Below are positions 8,563 to 18,961 of a stretch of DNA of 64,000 bases, in pieces. The translations under genes and the position numbers were made by a program. The stretch comes from Parietichytrium sp. I65-24A (lineage: Eukaryota > Sar > Bigyra > Thraustochytrida > Thraustochytriidae), in contig BLSF01000031.1 of the NCBI GenBank assembly GCA_012862575.1, forward strand, positions 248,001 through 312,000, written 5' to 3'. Position 1 is the stretch's first letter, and every line of letters starts with the position of its first letter. The notes beneath the pieces are model-generated. The model was not told where the DNA came from, did not search any database, and saw nothing but the letters and a program-made list of their open reading frames with translations.

Positions 8563-10896
8563 TTAAGCGGCTTCCTGCTCGGTGCCGTTGGCCTCAGCCA
8601 TCTTAACGTCCTCGTCGTCAACAAGATCCAATGGCTCGTTGGCCTTGAAGCTTCCGCGAGGCTCCGGGTCAGCGGTGCCGCGGACGTCGTAGCTTCCTAC
8701 AACAGAGTATGGAACGAAAACGTCTTTGCTCTCGTACATGGCATCGATGATGTCAATGTACTTGTCAGCCACGACGGAGCGCTTAAGCTTGAGGGTCGCG
8801 GTGAGCTCCTCGGTGAATACAGAAAAGTCAATTGGAAGAACGGTAAACTTCTGAATAGCAGCAGCGTTGCTTGGAGTAACATCTCCGTTGGCTGCGGTGG
8901 CCTTGAGAGCGGCGGTAACAGCCTCCACAAACTTTGGGTTCTTGGTAGCCTCCTCGATGGTCTTGCCGAACTCCTTGGCAGGGCCATCAAGCTCGTTGGT
9001 TCCTGGGAGCTCTCCTGTTGCGCCAACGGCCTTGAGGGAGATGAGAGCCACGTTGAATTTGCGCTTGTCTCCGAACATCATGATGTTAGAGATAAATGGG
9101 CAGAGCTTCTTCATCTCGTCCTCAATTGGAACTGGGGCAATGTTCTCACCTCCAGCGCCGATAATCAGCTCCTTGTAACGACCGGTGATGCGGATCATTC
9201 CAAGCTTGCTGATAGCTCCCTTGTCCCCAGAGTGCAACCAGCCCTCCTCATCAATAGCCTCAGAGTTCTTCTGAATGATCTCCTCAACGTGCTCCTGGCC
9301 GAGCTTTGGGTTGCTCAAGTAGCCCATCATGACGTGGCGGCCGCGAAAGCAGATCTCACCCTGTTCGGCCTCAGAGGCATGGAAGACGTCCTTTGCGCGA
9401 GGGACCTCGGTCTTTTGGCCGTTCTCCTCAACTTTGAAGCACTTGACCTCGACTCCAGGAATCTCATATCCGACAGTTCCCCACTGAGCACAATCAGGGG
9501 TCATCCAAGTGGTTGCACCAGTGGACTCGGACATTCCGTAAACTTCATTGATCTGAATTCCAAGAGATCCAAAGTAGCTGAGGGTCTCCTTGGTCATTGG
9601 CGCAGCACCAGCGAAGGCGAACTTGCACTTTGCGAGGCCGAGCTTCTTCTTGATCTTGTTGAGGAGGACGCTGTAGGTTCCGTACATGAATGGCTTCTTG
9701 CCGCTCTGTCCAATCTGCATCTCGAGGGAGTACTGAAGACCCTTCTTCTTTGCAACCCCAGCAATCTTCTTTGCGAGCCCCTTGGTGGTAGCACCGATGG
9801 CCTGGAGCTTCTCAGCAATCTTCTCCCACACGCGAGGAACTCCAAGAAAGATCGTTGGCTCGATAGCAGCGAGACGCTGTCCGAGGGTACCGGTCTTGAG
9901 GTCATACACACGAGCAAAGTTGGAGGACATCCATCCCTTGGTGTAAGCGGTGAGCACAATTGGTGCAACGACATCGACAAGCATACCAGCGACATGGGAA
10001 AGAGGAAGGTAAGAAATGAGGCGCTCCTCTTCTGCCTTCTGCCCGATGTTTGCAAGTGGCAGGACAGTGTTGGACTCGAATGCCAAGTTGTCGTGGCTGA
10101 GCATGACAGCCTTTGGCCTTCCAGTTGTTCCGGAGGTGTAGATCAATGCACAGCAGTGGCCTGGCTTGATGTCTTCGATGCGCGCGTCCAACTCCTGGTC
10201 TGGGACTTCCTCTCCCATGCGAAGGAGCTCGCTAAAGGACAAGGTGCGGCACACGGTGCCATCCCCGCGGACAATGTCGGCGCCAGCGTCGCAAGCCCAG
10301 CAAACGATAGCCTTGAGATATGGGAGGTCGTCGATCACCTGCTTAAATTTGTTGAAGGCGCTCTCATTCTCCACAAATGCGATGGAAGCATTGGAGTGGT
10401 ACGACTTGAACTGAACCTGGTCAGCGCTGTCGGATGGATAGATACCAGCGACCTTACCACCAGCAAAGATGGCAGACATCTGGCCGATGAACCACTCAGG
10501 AGAGTTGAAGCCGAAGACGTTGACAGCATCGTGCTGCTCGAGTCCGAGCTTCATGATACCCTTGGCAGCCTTGCGGGTATCCGCGAGGTACTGCTTCCAG
10601 GTCCACGACTTCCACTGCTCCAAAGGCAGAGCGTCTGGCGCACGCTCTCCCTTCTTGAGCGGTGGCATGTTCTCAGTGCGCAGTGCGATCTTGGATCCCT
10701 TCTTCTTGGCAGCCATGTTGAACATGTCGATGAGGGTCTTGGAAGGGCTCACGTCCTTGGACGCGAATCCGGTCTCTGCGAAGAACACCTTGTGCATGCC
10801 ATCAGCTTCATGGTTCCAAAATGGGCCGTTCTCCGGGTCGTACTTGACGTAGTCCGACGGCTTGTTCTTTGGTGCGTGTGCCATAGGTTTCACCAT
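8563..10896 (-). CDS. Long/very-long-chain acyl-CoA synthetase, bubblegum (ACSBG) type
   Basis: The 777-residue enzyme activates fatty acids to acyl-CoA through an acyl-adenylate and feeds lipid synthesis or beta-oxidation. The AMP-binding signature YTSGTTGRPKAVML is near residue 251, the YGMSE adenine motif near 449, HSGDKG near 556, and the hinge motif GRYKELIIGAGGENIAP near 573-590. The GGEN(I/V)xPVPIE stretch is characteristic of the bubblegum subfamily. Two close ATGs (10896 and 10884) could start translation; I chose the first. Codon use is strongly biased, which leaves a 557-codon open frame on the opposite strand at 9232-10905 that I treat as a shadow. No introns are needed. No signal peptide or clear membrane segment is visible, so association with the ER or lipid droplets is only inferred from the family. 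Confidence 0.92.
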   Translation of the reverse strand: MVKPMAHAPKNKPSDYVKYDPENGPFWNHEADGMHKVFFAETGFASKDVSPSKTLIDMFNMAAKKKGSKIALRTENMPPLKKGERAPDALPLEQWKSWTWKQYLADTRKAAKGIMKLGLEQHDAVNVFGFNSPEWFIGQMSAIFAGGKVAGIYPSDSADQVQFKSYHSNASIAFVENESAFNKFKQVIDDLPYLKAIVCWACDAGADIVRGDGTVCRTLSFSELLRMGEEVPDQELDARIEDIKPGHCCALIYTSGTTGRPKAVMLSHDNLAFESNTVLPLANIGQKAEEERLISYLPLSHVAGMLVDVVAPIVLTAYTKGWMSSNFARVYDLKTGTLGQRLAAIEPTIFLGVPRVWEKIAEKLQAIGATTKGLAKKIAGVAKKKGLQYSLEMQIGQSGKKPFMYGTYSVLLNKIKKKLGLAKCKFAFAGAAPMTKETLSYFGSLGIQINEVYGMSESTGATTWMTPDCAQWGTVGYEIPGVEVKCFKVEENGQKTEVPRAKDVFHASEAEQGEICFRGRHVMMGYLSNPKLGQEHVEEIIQKNSEAIDEEGWLHSGDKGAISKLGMIRITGRYKELIIGAGGENIAPVPIEDEMKKLCPFISNIMMFGDKRKFNVALISLKAVGATGELPGTNELDGPAKEFGKTIEEATKNPKFVEAVTAALKATAANGDVTPSNAAAIQKFTVLPIDFSVFTEELTATLKLKRSVVADKYIDIIDAMYESKDVFVPYSVVGSYDVRGTADPEPRGSFKANEPLDLVDDEDVKMAEANGTEQEAA

Positions 10897-13800
10897 CTTG
10901 CCTGATCTGTTGTGTGAGCTGTGCTCCCCGCTGCTCTCGACTGGCCAAAAAACTGTAAACTCTGCACACAAACAACAACAACGACCGAACGAGCGCTGGG
11001 ACTTGGCCTCCGCTGTCTCTCTGCAAAGCACCGACTTGACGGACTGTGAGTTTTGGGTCTGCTCTCTACGTGCGACTTGGCTCTACACCGCTACGTTGAC
11101 CCTATCCATTCCCCCTTCACATGCTTTACGTCTCGAGTACTGTACTGTACTGGGCGCCACCACATCCACAACACCTAAGCTTACAGCAGTTGCCTGCCAT
11201 CTTGCATGCACACCCCTTCCTCTCCAAGCGGCTTGTCATTCCTCACTTTCTCTCTCTACTTGAGTAAACTCACTCTCGCTTTCTTTCTCTCTCCTCTCTC
11301 GCAGTCATGGCATTCCCTTGCAAGTTGCGCTTCTTGAAGATGACTTTACAGTATAGAACAAATCGACAAATCGATGCAAGACAAGCTGCGTGTGTAAAGT
11401 AGTAGTAACCTCGAGTACTGAGTACATATGTCGTCAGGCTCGGGCTCCCTCACTCACTCACTCGCTCCCTCACTCTCTCTCTCTCTCTCTCTCGCTTGAC
11501 CCGCTTGAAAAGTTTACATCTTGGGCATTCATGTGTTGTCTCAGACTAATTCGGACCAAGTTACACCAAAACGCGCTCGTCATTCCCAGTCACCGTGCAT
11601 AATATATAATATATATACGTGTACACATATAAGTTATATATAACCTTGATCAACCTTGGTGCACAAACCACAACAAAGACGAAAGGCTCGTGAAAGCAGT
11701 TTCCCCAGTCTGTTCATCCTGTTCAAGAGCGCTCATCTTGCCAGTCAAAAGTAGTCTCAATCAGAATAAGTCCATCAACATGCAAAATGCAAAATGCAAA
11801 ATGCAGTCAATGCAGTCAACAGGCACTTATTACCAAGCCACTACCAATTGGGGTAACGTTTCCATAGGCCTATTTAGCTATGGCGCTAATGTAGCTGGCG
11901 AGTAAGAGGGTCTTAGCAAGAAGCGCGGAAGATGCACACCCTTCTTAGCCTGCAACGTAGTTCAGAGAGAGACGGAGAGATAGAGAGAGAAAGTCACAGA
12001 CTAAGTTGTCAGAGTAAATTCAGTTTGTTCTATTTAGTACAAACTAATTCATTTTCATCATTCTCATTCATTCTGAGGCGCGAAAGTACATTGCACTCTC
12101 TCACAACGCGTTTTACTATGTTTCACTCACGGAGCTGTCAGAGCATTTTCTCGAACGAACGGGTGGGTGCACCAGTGTCCAGCATAGCCCTTTCCTGTAA
12201 CGAGGAATAGCGAAACGCGTGGCCGACTCTGTGAAACGAGAGAAACGAAGACCCCACAACTTTCTCCTTATGGTTATTCCCATTCAGCACTCTATCTCCT
12301 ACCACTTCCCTATCCAATCTCGCACACCTTACGTCGCACCCACCAGATCGCTACCCATAACCATAAGCTAGAGGCGGGAGTGTACTAGTACCTGGGCGCT
12401 GTTATCGCGGGTTATACTTCTTATTTGGGTAGTAAATATTAGCGCGTAGCTAGTATTGCTCGGCTGTTAGCGGCACAGGGATAACAGGAATCAGATATCA
12501 TGGGAAACTTCTAGTACAGGTGTATCCTTGTAGTAAGAGTACGTTCGTAGGAGAAGAGTGGAAAGGTGTGCAAAACGTAGTTCGTTAGTGGAGCGAAACC
12601 GTAGGACTGGCGAATTCACAGTGCACGAGTTCAAAATTTGAGCTTTTGAGCGACTTTTTTTTGGCACGCTATCATGATGGTGTAGTTGATTGCGGAGAGA
12701 GAGAGAGCAAGTTGTAGGCAATTACTGATCGTTGGCATTCCTTGACGACGGCAAAACTGCGTTCGGAGTGTTGGAGAAAGTTGGAGCACTGTGATTGGTG
12801 GCTTGACGATTCACGGGGAGACCATCATCGAACGTATTTCCCCCATTCGCTCCACCTAAAGTCAAGTAAAAAATCTTTTCAGACTTGAGGAATTTCACTA
12901 ACTCCATAGCTCGAAGGGTTCAAAGGCTTCTAAACATGCATGAAAGCAGCAAGAAAATTGAAATCAGAATAATTTAAAGTTATAGATATTGCAGCTGCTA
13001 ACTCAAAAAAAATATGAAATGGGAGAATATATATACAAATATATTTAGGACGAGAAAGGCTTTGCCTTCATTCTCGGCGGACCTCCCAACTATGGAAATC
13101 TCAGGGTCAGCGGAAGATGGAAGGGTCCGTGCCAACGTGATCCCTCTTTGGCAGCGGCTTGGTTGAAACAGGCAGTGCGCTCAGTGCGCTTCCAAAATAA
13201 CCTGCCATTGTTCAGAATTTACAGTTCAAAATTCAGAATTCAGAATTTATTCAGAACTCACTCTCAGGACATAACAATTGGCCCTGAGAAAAGAAGAGGA
13301 GCTTTAGTTACATCTGGCTCGCTCGAGCTCTCGCAAGCACAGTCAGCTCTTGTAAAGGATGTAATGAATGGAACTCTTGCGAAAGCATTCGGCAGTTCCA
13401 ACAGCAGCGCTCGGATGAACCCGAACAGAGTGGACCAGAAGCGGTTGGTAAGTGCTCTGTGCTCTGGCTTCCGGGCACCCCATGGGCAAAGCCTCTCTGG
13501 CTCTTCGAAGCTCTTCTGTTTCTTTGTTTTGCCGCAGTTAAAGTTTTTGTTTGCCTGTCCTGCCCTGTCCAACCGTGATTGTACAACTCGAACCGCACAC
13601 CTTTTTATGCGGCAAAGTCAGACCCAAATCTTGTCGCAGTTTGGGAAGAGGTCATAGACCCCGCACACGACAACTGCTACTCCAGAGCGGCGCTGATGCC
13701 AGCGGAAGCTGTATGTATCACGCAGCGAACTCGCCAATCAAGCGAAGCGAGGAAGTACAGTACGAGGTCAAGGTAACAAGGTACAAGCACACGACTGCGG

Positions 13801-16282
13801 CAGCGCTTACTGTAGCACATGCCCGTGAAAAAAGTTGTGAAATCGCCCGGCAAGCCTTACGCCACACAACCTCCTTGTGCCGCTACGCACCTCCTGCAAG
13901 GCACGGCCAGTGGGGCTAGTGGGGGCGAGTGTGCGCCATTGGCGCTTCTGTTCTAGTAGCATCCTCCACGAACGTCAAAGCGGTACATGTATGCACAAGT
14001 CCTGCAACTTAGTTTCCGACGCCGAGCTCATCTGAGCTCCTTCAAGAAAAGGCTGTGAAATCGCTTTGCAGAGGTCGCTCGCTGGGCCTTGTGCGCTGGT
14101 ACTGAGTACTGACTGTCAGTACCTTCACTTCAGCTCCTCAAGTTCGCGGCTCAGTCAACCAAACGTAGACGTGACGTTCCTGTGAGGAGTGCTTACTCGA
14201 GTGCTCTCGCAAAGCAAGTTCAAATGCAAATGCAAATGCAAATGCGACGATGTAGGGAGAGCTCGCACACTCCGACACATTGTTACCCTTTTAGCGACAC
14301 CTCCTCCTCCTCCAGCATTGCGGCTTTGCGATTGCTTGTCGTTCTGACATGATTTGAATGATTTGACTGTGACTCTGTGCACTTGCTGGCAGTGAATCCC
14401 TCTTTGTCTTTCTGACTGTGACTGTGAATTCATTCATCCTGGTACAGTCAGATTTCTTTGATTTTAATTTGGAGCACGAGCGCGCACGAGCTCCGAGAGG
14501 GTGTCCCGTGTAACGCGTAGGAGATGGACAAGTTTTGGCACCGTCAAAGCGCGGCCAGCCGCCAAGTCGATCAAGCCCCTCATGTCCCGCAAGCCCGGCG
14601 TCTGTATGAAAGAATGAAAGAATGAACGAATGAAAGAAGAAGAGAGGCGCAGTTTTGTGGTCTCCGAGGAACATCGAATAGTTTAGATGTGATCTGAGTG
14701 ATTTGGCATGATTTGGCAAAACCGGGCCTCTTTTTGTTTTTCCACAAGTCAACAAAGAGAAGCTTGAGATGACTTTATCTCTTCCACAGTCTACGTTTCC
14801 TCTGTTCAATTGTGAAACAGAGTGACAATAGAGCTCAGAATGTGGTCTGATGTTTTGCAGGCTGGTCTGACTGGTCTGGTCAAAAAGGTCAAAAGTGAAA
14901 AGTGCCCAAAAGTGATGAACAAAAGTAGATACCCTCGACAAAAAAAACAAAGACGAAGAGTTCTGTCGTTCGTTTTGGTGTGTACTCTGTCTCTCTGGTA
15001 AGGTTGAGGTGTCCAAACCAACCAAGACTGGCGAGAGGGAGTAACGTCACCTTCTCATCCACTGTCTTGCGTCACTATCATAGCATTGTATAGTATTTTA
15101 CTTATACATATATGACGCTATCTTCCAAGCTTGCGTTATTCCAAGTGCGGTACGTTCCTGCTACTACAGGCCTGCTGGGTTACCCAGAGATACCCAGAGC
15201 GTAAAAAGGATTAGTCGTTGTTCACCATTTATTATATGGTATCTCGCACAATAGAGTCGCGCCAGATAAGAGGTTAGTAAACCTTGGATTTCGAGGCTCT
15301 ATTGCTCTGGCTAAGAGATCCCACGGCACTGTGCAATTCTCGTCACATCCAGTCTCTCGTTACGCGATGCAGCTCCAGCCGCTTAACCAGAGCGACAATT
15401 CTCGCTTGACCCCGGACTTCTCTCAATCAATTACCTACAGCCGTATCTAGCCGATAATGTCCCGAACATCGGAGCGAGATGGAGGACTTTGGTCTCTGGT
15501 TAGCAAAGGTGCCCGAATGTCAAAGAGAACGATTTCGTTCAGAGTTGAAACAGGAAACGGAGACTACGGAGACGAGAAGCAAAAAGAAGGACGGCAAAAA
15601 ACTACGTTTGCATAATAGAAGAAAATCGGCGAAGAGTGCAGCGCAGGAAATTTGCTGCAACGATACGGGCGAGCATCGGCGGGACGTCTCGGAACGGATC
15701 ACGGGAAGAAAGCGAGGAAACCGGGAGAGATCTGCCCAGCCACGAACTCACAGTCCGTATCGAATTTTCTCGCCAGAGGTCGGCATTTCCGCGCGCACGT
15801 TGGCTTGCGTTGCTATTGTTGCTGTTGCTGCTGTTGTTGCTGCTGTGGAGACCGTCTTTGCTTGGAAGCAAGCTCGCGAGCACGTGCGATTCTCGATTTG
15901 TCACCGGCTCTGTGACTGGGATAATTTGTATTTTGGTCTTCTTCCATAGTCGTGTATTTGCCAAGCTCCTTGCTCTGCGGTGCTTGGCCCAGAAAAAAAG
16001 ATAGAGAGAAAACGAAGAAGACGTCATCGACGGTCTGACGTTTAGTTTCTTTCGTTGGACTTTCAGTCTGCATATTCATCTGATTTGAGCAGAGGACCGT
16101 TGTACTCGTGGGGGATCTTGTTCGATCCGTTCTGCTCTGCTCTGCTCTGCTCGTGGTGCTCACGCTATCCTCTCGCGCGAGGTTGCATCGTTGAGCACGA
16201 GGTGGGAGACGTTTGGGGCCAACAAGGGAAAAGTTTGGGCTCGCGGGCGCGTGGTTTGTCGCTGGAGTTACAATCACAAAGG
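10897..16282. other. Long intergenic region (5.4 kb); one weak spliced-gene candidate
   Basis: No confident gene is visible. Simple sequence includes a CT run at about 11453-11492, TATA runs near 11602-11640, three AAAATGC copies near 11780-11805, four AAATGC copies at about 14222-14246, a CTGTTG run at about 15812-15848 and an 8-bp-arm inverted repeat at about 14099-14124. A possible three-exon gene (13415-13447, 13618-13710, 13816-13956) would encode 88 residues. Its splice phases are compatible and it carries a VWEEVIDP stretch like the first half of a WW domain, but the second WW tryptophan is absent. The longest unassigned frame (14291-15025, minus) starts only from TTG and has no family resemblance. 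Overlapping open frames at 15479-16027 on both strands probably reflect composition in the leader of the Ras gene. Confidence 0.5.
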
Positions 16283-17131
16283 ATGCTGTCGACGGATAAC
16301 GACACATTCCGGGTGTACGTCCGAAGGAACAATGATCCGGACGGCACTCGGGTGGAGCAGGTCGACATTGGCGCGAAGACCACGTTTAAAAAGTTCATGA
16401 AAGCAGCCGGAAAGAAGCTGGGCATGAAGGCCGTGAGATGCTATGTACCCACTGGCGGAGGTCACAACGAGATCAAATTTATAGACGAGCTGAAGGCGGA
16501 GGACGAGGTTGTCATTTCTGAGGGCGAGGCTTTCAACTCGGACGGCAAGGCCAAGAGTGGCCAGGAGACTATGTTCGTATCAGTGCTTGGGTGCGGAGGA
16601 GTGGGCAAGTCTGCATTGACACTACGATTCGTGAGAGATTTTTTCGTGCAGGACTGGGATCCAACGATCGAGGACGCCTATCGCAAGACTGTGGAGGCAG
16701 ACGGTCGCCTTTGCATGTTGGAACTTCTGGACACCGCCGGGCAGGACGATTTCGAGAGCTTGAGGCATCAGTGGATGATGGACAAGAACGGCTACGTGTT
16801 TGTCTACAGTGTGAACTCTCGCCAAAGTTTGGACGAGTTAGACCAGTTCTTTGAATTACACAAACAGATCAATGGCTCAGACGCCGCCAAAGTCCCTATC
16901 ATACTCGTAGCCAACAAGAAAGATATCACAGACCTCGATCCTAAGGAGAGGCAAGTCACCGTATCTGAAGGACGACGAAAGGCAGAGCAATTTGGTGCTG
17001 TCCATCTCGAGACATCAGCCGCTACTGGTGAAAATGTGAATGAAGTTTTTGAGACTTTGATTCGCGAGGTCCGTAGACGAAAGTCACCCGCGAAGCCGCC
17101 AGGGCTGGCGTCTAAATGCTGTATTTTATAG
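16283..17131 (+). CDS. Ras-family small GTPase with N-terminal ubiquitin-like/DCX-like domain
   Basis: The 282-residue product starts at the ATG at 16283. The frame continues upstream only from TTG. Residues about 5-80 form a ubiquitin-fold-like module (pattern F-V-R-N, then FKKF, LGM, RCY, and a final DEVVISEGEAF) resembling doublecortin or KHA-type beta-grasp domains. The Ras domain follows from about 98. Its motifs are GCGGVGKSA (G1, with glycine at the position of Ras Gly12), DPTIEDAYRK (G2, effector loop), LLDTAGQDDF (G3, keeps the catalytic glutamine), ANKKDI (G4) and ETSAATGENV (G5). The C-terminus CCIL is a CaaX box behind a basic RRRKSPAK stretch, so prenylation and plasma-membrane attachment are expected. 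It is closest to the Ras/Rap group by effector loop. The N-terminal extension is unusual for Ras and might act as an adaptor (inference). Confidence 0.9.
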   Translation: MLSTDNDTFRVYVRRNNDPDGTRVEQVDIGAKTTFKKFMKAAGKKLGMKAVRCYVPTGGGHNEIKFIDELKAEDEVVISEGEAFNSDGKAKSGQETMFVSVLGCGGVGKSALTLRFVRDFFVQDWDPTIEDAYRKTVEADGRLCMLELLDTAGQDDFESLRHQWMMDKNGYVFVYSVNSRQSLDELDQFFELHKQINGSDAAKVPIILVANKKDITDLDPKERQVTVSEGRRKAEQFGAVHLETSAATGENVNEVFETLIREVRRRKSPAKPPGLASKCCIL

Positions 17132-18961
17132 ACTGTATGTTGTGCCCGGATCTCAGCGGCTTTTTATACTTTGCCTCCTCCGCAAACGCCACCAGCGGTG
17201 TCATACGCACATCTTGCTTTGTCAGAAACGCTTATGAGTCAGTCTTCTGTCGCACAGGCCTTGCATGCCGGAGAGAATGAGAAGCGGTGTCTCTGGTTAA
17301 AAAATCATATGATGGTCATCTCGTAGCTTGATGTTCGATGAATACCTTGCTTGTTGAATCTATTTGGGGCTCGGTGGATCCATCCGCCCTTCGAGTTGCT
17401 TCCTCGTCCTTTATCGTTTCTTTTCTCTAATCAATCACTAACTTTCCAAGTGCACCATTAATTCTTCCTCCGGAGACCTTGCCGACTTTCGGGGCGCCAT
17501 CGTGATGGCTTTGCTCTGCTTTCGCAGGTGCTATACGCTGATGTCAGGTCGTATACTAATACCAAAAAAGGGCATGGGGTGTTTCGCTTCACAGTTCATT
17601 GACGAGGCTCTATTCTACGACAGCGCAAAATCGACTACTTTGACAGGCACTTGATTAGTGATGATGGTACACGTCCCATTTCGACTTGAAACCTCGAAGG
17701 CGCATGTGCGCTGGGAAACAACAACGACGTCCTTGGCTACTCCCATTGAGTCAAAAACTACCCAAAACAAATGCAAATGCCCACGCAAACCGGTCATCAG
17801 TGCAGTGCATACAAGACCCCTGAGAAAGAGTTGCTCAGACATCACTCAACGGTCACCACGCCTTACCCCATTCTTAATTTTACTTTTAACAACCCCATGC
17901 ATTGACGCTAGGCAAAACTTTAAATGAGCTTGGACTAACAGTAAAGTCCCACTCGGAAACGTTTACGTTACCGGTCAATTCTCACTCGTTCATCGTGACC
18001 ATGAAAACCATGAAAGGTGAGCGACTTGACCTGGGTAGTTCTATTCTCTCCGAGCCGCGAGAGCCGCCGTGGATATCGACGAAGCGAAACAGAAACTGAG
18101 AAATAAGAACTGAAAACTGCCAACTGCGAAATTTTATGTATTGTGAAAGAGCTGCTTCTGAGAGATGCGAAGTGGCGATGATTTCAAGCTCAAATTCACA
18201 ATGTCAATCTTGTTCAATTGAAAGAGAACTGACCGAGAGACCTGAGAAAACAAAATGAAAGAAGAACGAACTCGGCTGTGAACTGGCAGTGCAGAACCAC
18301 CGTGCTCTCCGGGTGGAAAGGCCCATCCTCCCATCCTCCCATGCATACATATGCATATACATCCATATACATCCATACATCTCTCTCCATCTCTGTCCGT
18401 CTAAGCTTATGTTGCATTGAGACCAGCAGGACCGACTGACTGACTATTGAAGGGGCAATTGCGAGACGCTAACCAACTCTCGAGCCTATCAGACATCACA
18501 TCACCTGCTTGCTGCCTGCTGCCTCCCTCACAGCCTTCACTAAGCCGCAGCGGAGACCAGCGCGAAGGCGAACACGAAGGCGAACACGGAGACGGAGACG
18601 GAGACGGAGAGAGTGAAAGGAGAAAGAACGATCGCTGGAGACACTTCCCCAGGCCGAGCTGCATAGCTTCATAGTCGGGAGGCTCAGAGAGAGGGAGAGA
18701 AGAAAAAGGTCTCGTGGCAGAGAGGCCCCGCCGGTGAGCGAGCTTGACCCCTGCCCATCCCTGCCCGTGGTTTTTGACGAGTGGAGCGTAAACAAGGGCT
18801 TCAAACGGACCGGGGATCGGCTCTGGCTGTCCTAGTTCGGATCAAGTGCAGGGAAGAGCGACGAGCCAGGGTTGCGAGTCGCTCAGGACGGACGAATCGA
18901 AGGCGGCACGCAGTTGATGTAGAGCCCTCCGTTCAGGTCTGGCCACGGTGGGAAGAGCAAG
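17132..18961. other. Intergenic region; no gene recognised
   Basis: About 1.8 kb separate the Ras gene from the cyclase gene on the same strand. CAAATGC copies lie near 17767-17780, CATATA-type repeats near 18345-18375 and GGAGAC repeats near 18580-18612. Frames of up to about 120 codons are open but resemble nothing known. The last few hundred bases probably contain the promoter and leader of the cyclase gene. Confidence 0.5.

Noticed and set aside
9232-10905. 557-codon open frame on the plus strand
   Set aside because: It lies wholly antisense to the well-supported acyl-CoA synthetase, is leucine/valine-rich without any family pattern, and is explained by codon bias of the sense gene.
14291-15025. 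244-codon minus-strand frame in an intergenic region
   Set aside because: It starts from TTG, contains low-complexity Ser/Phe stretches from simple repeats and resembles no family.
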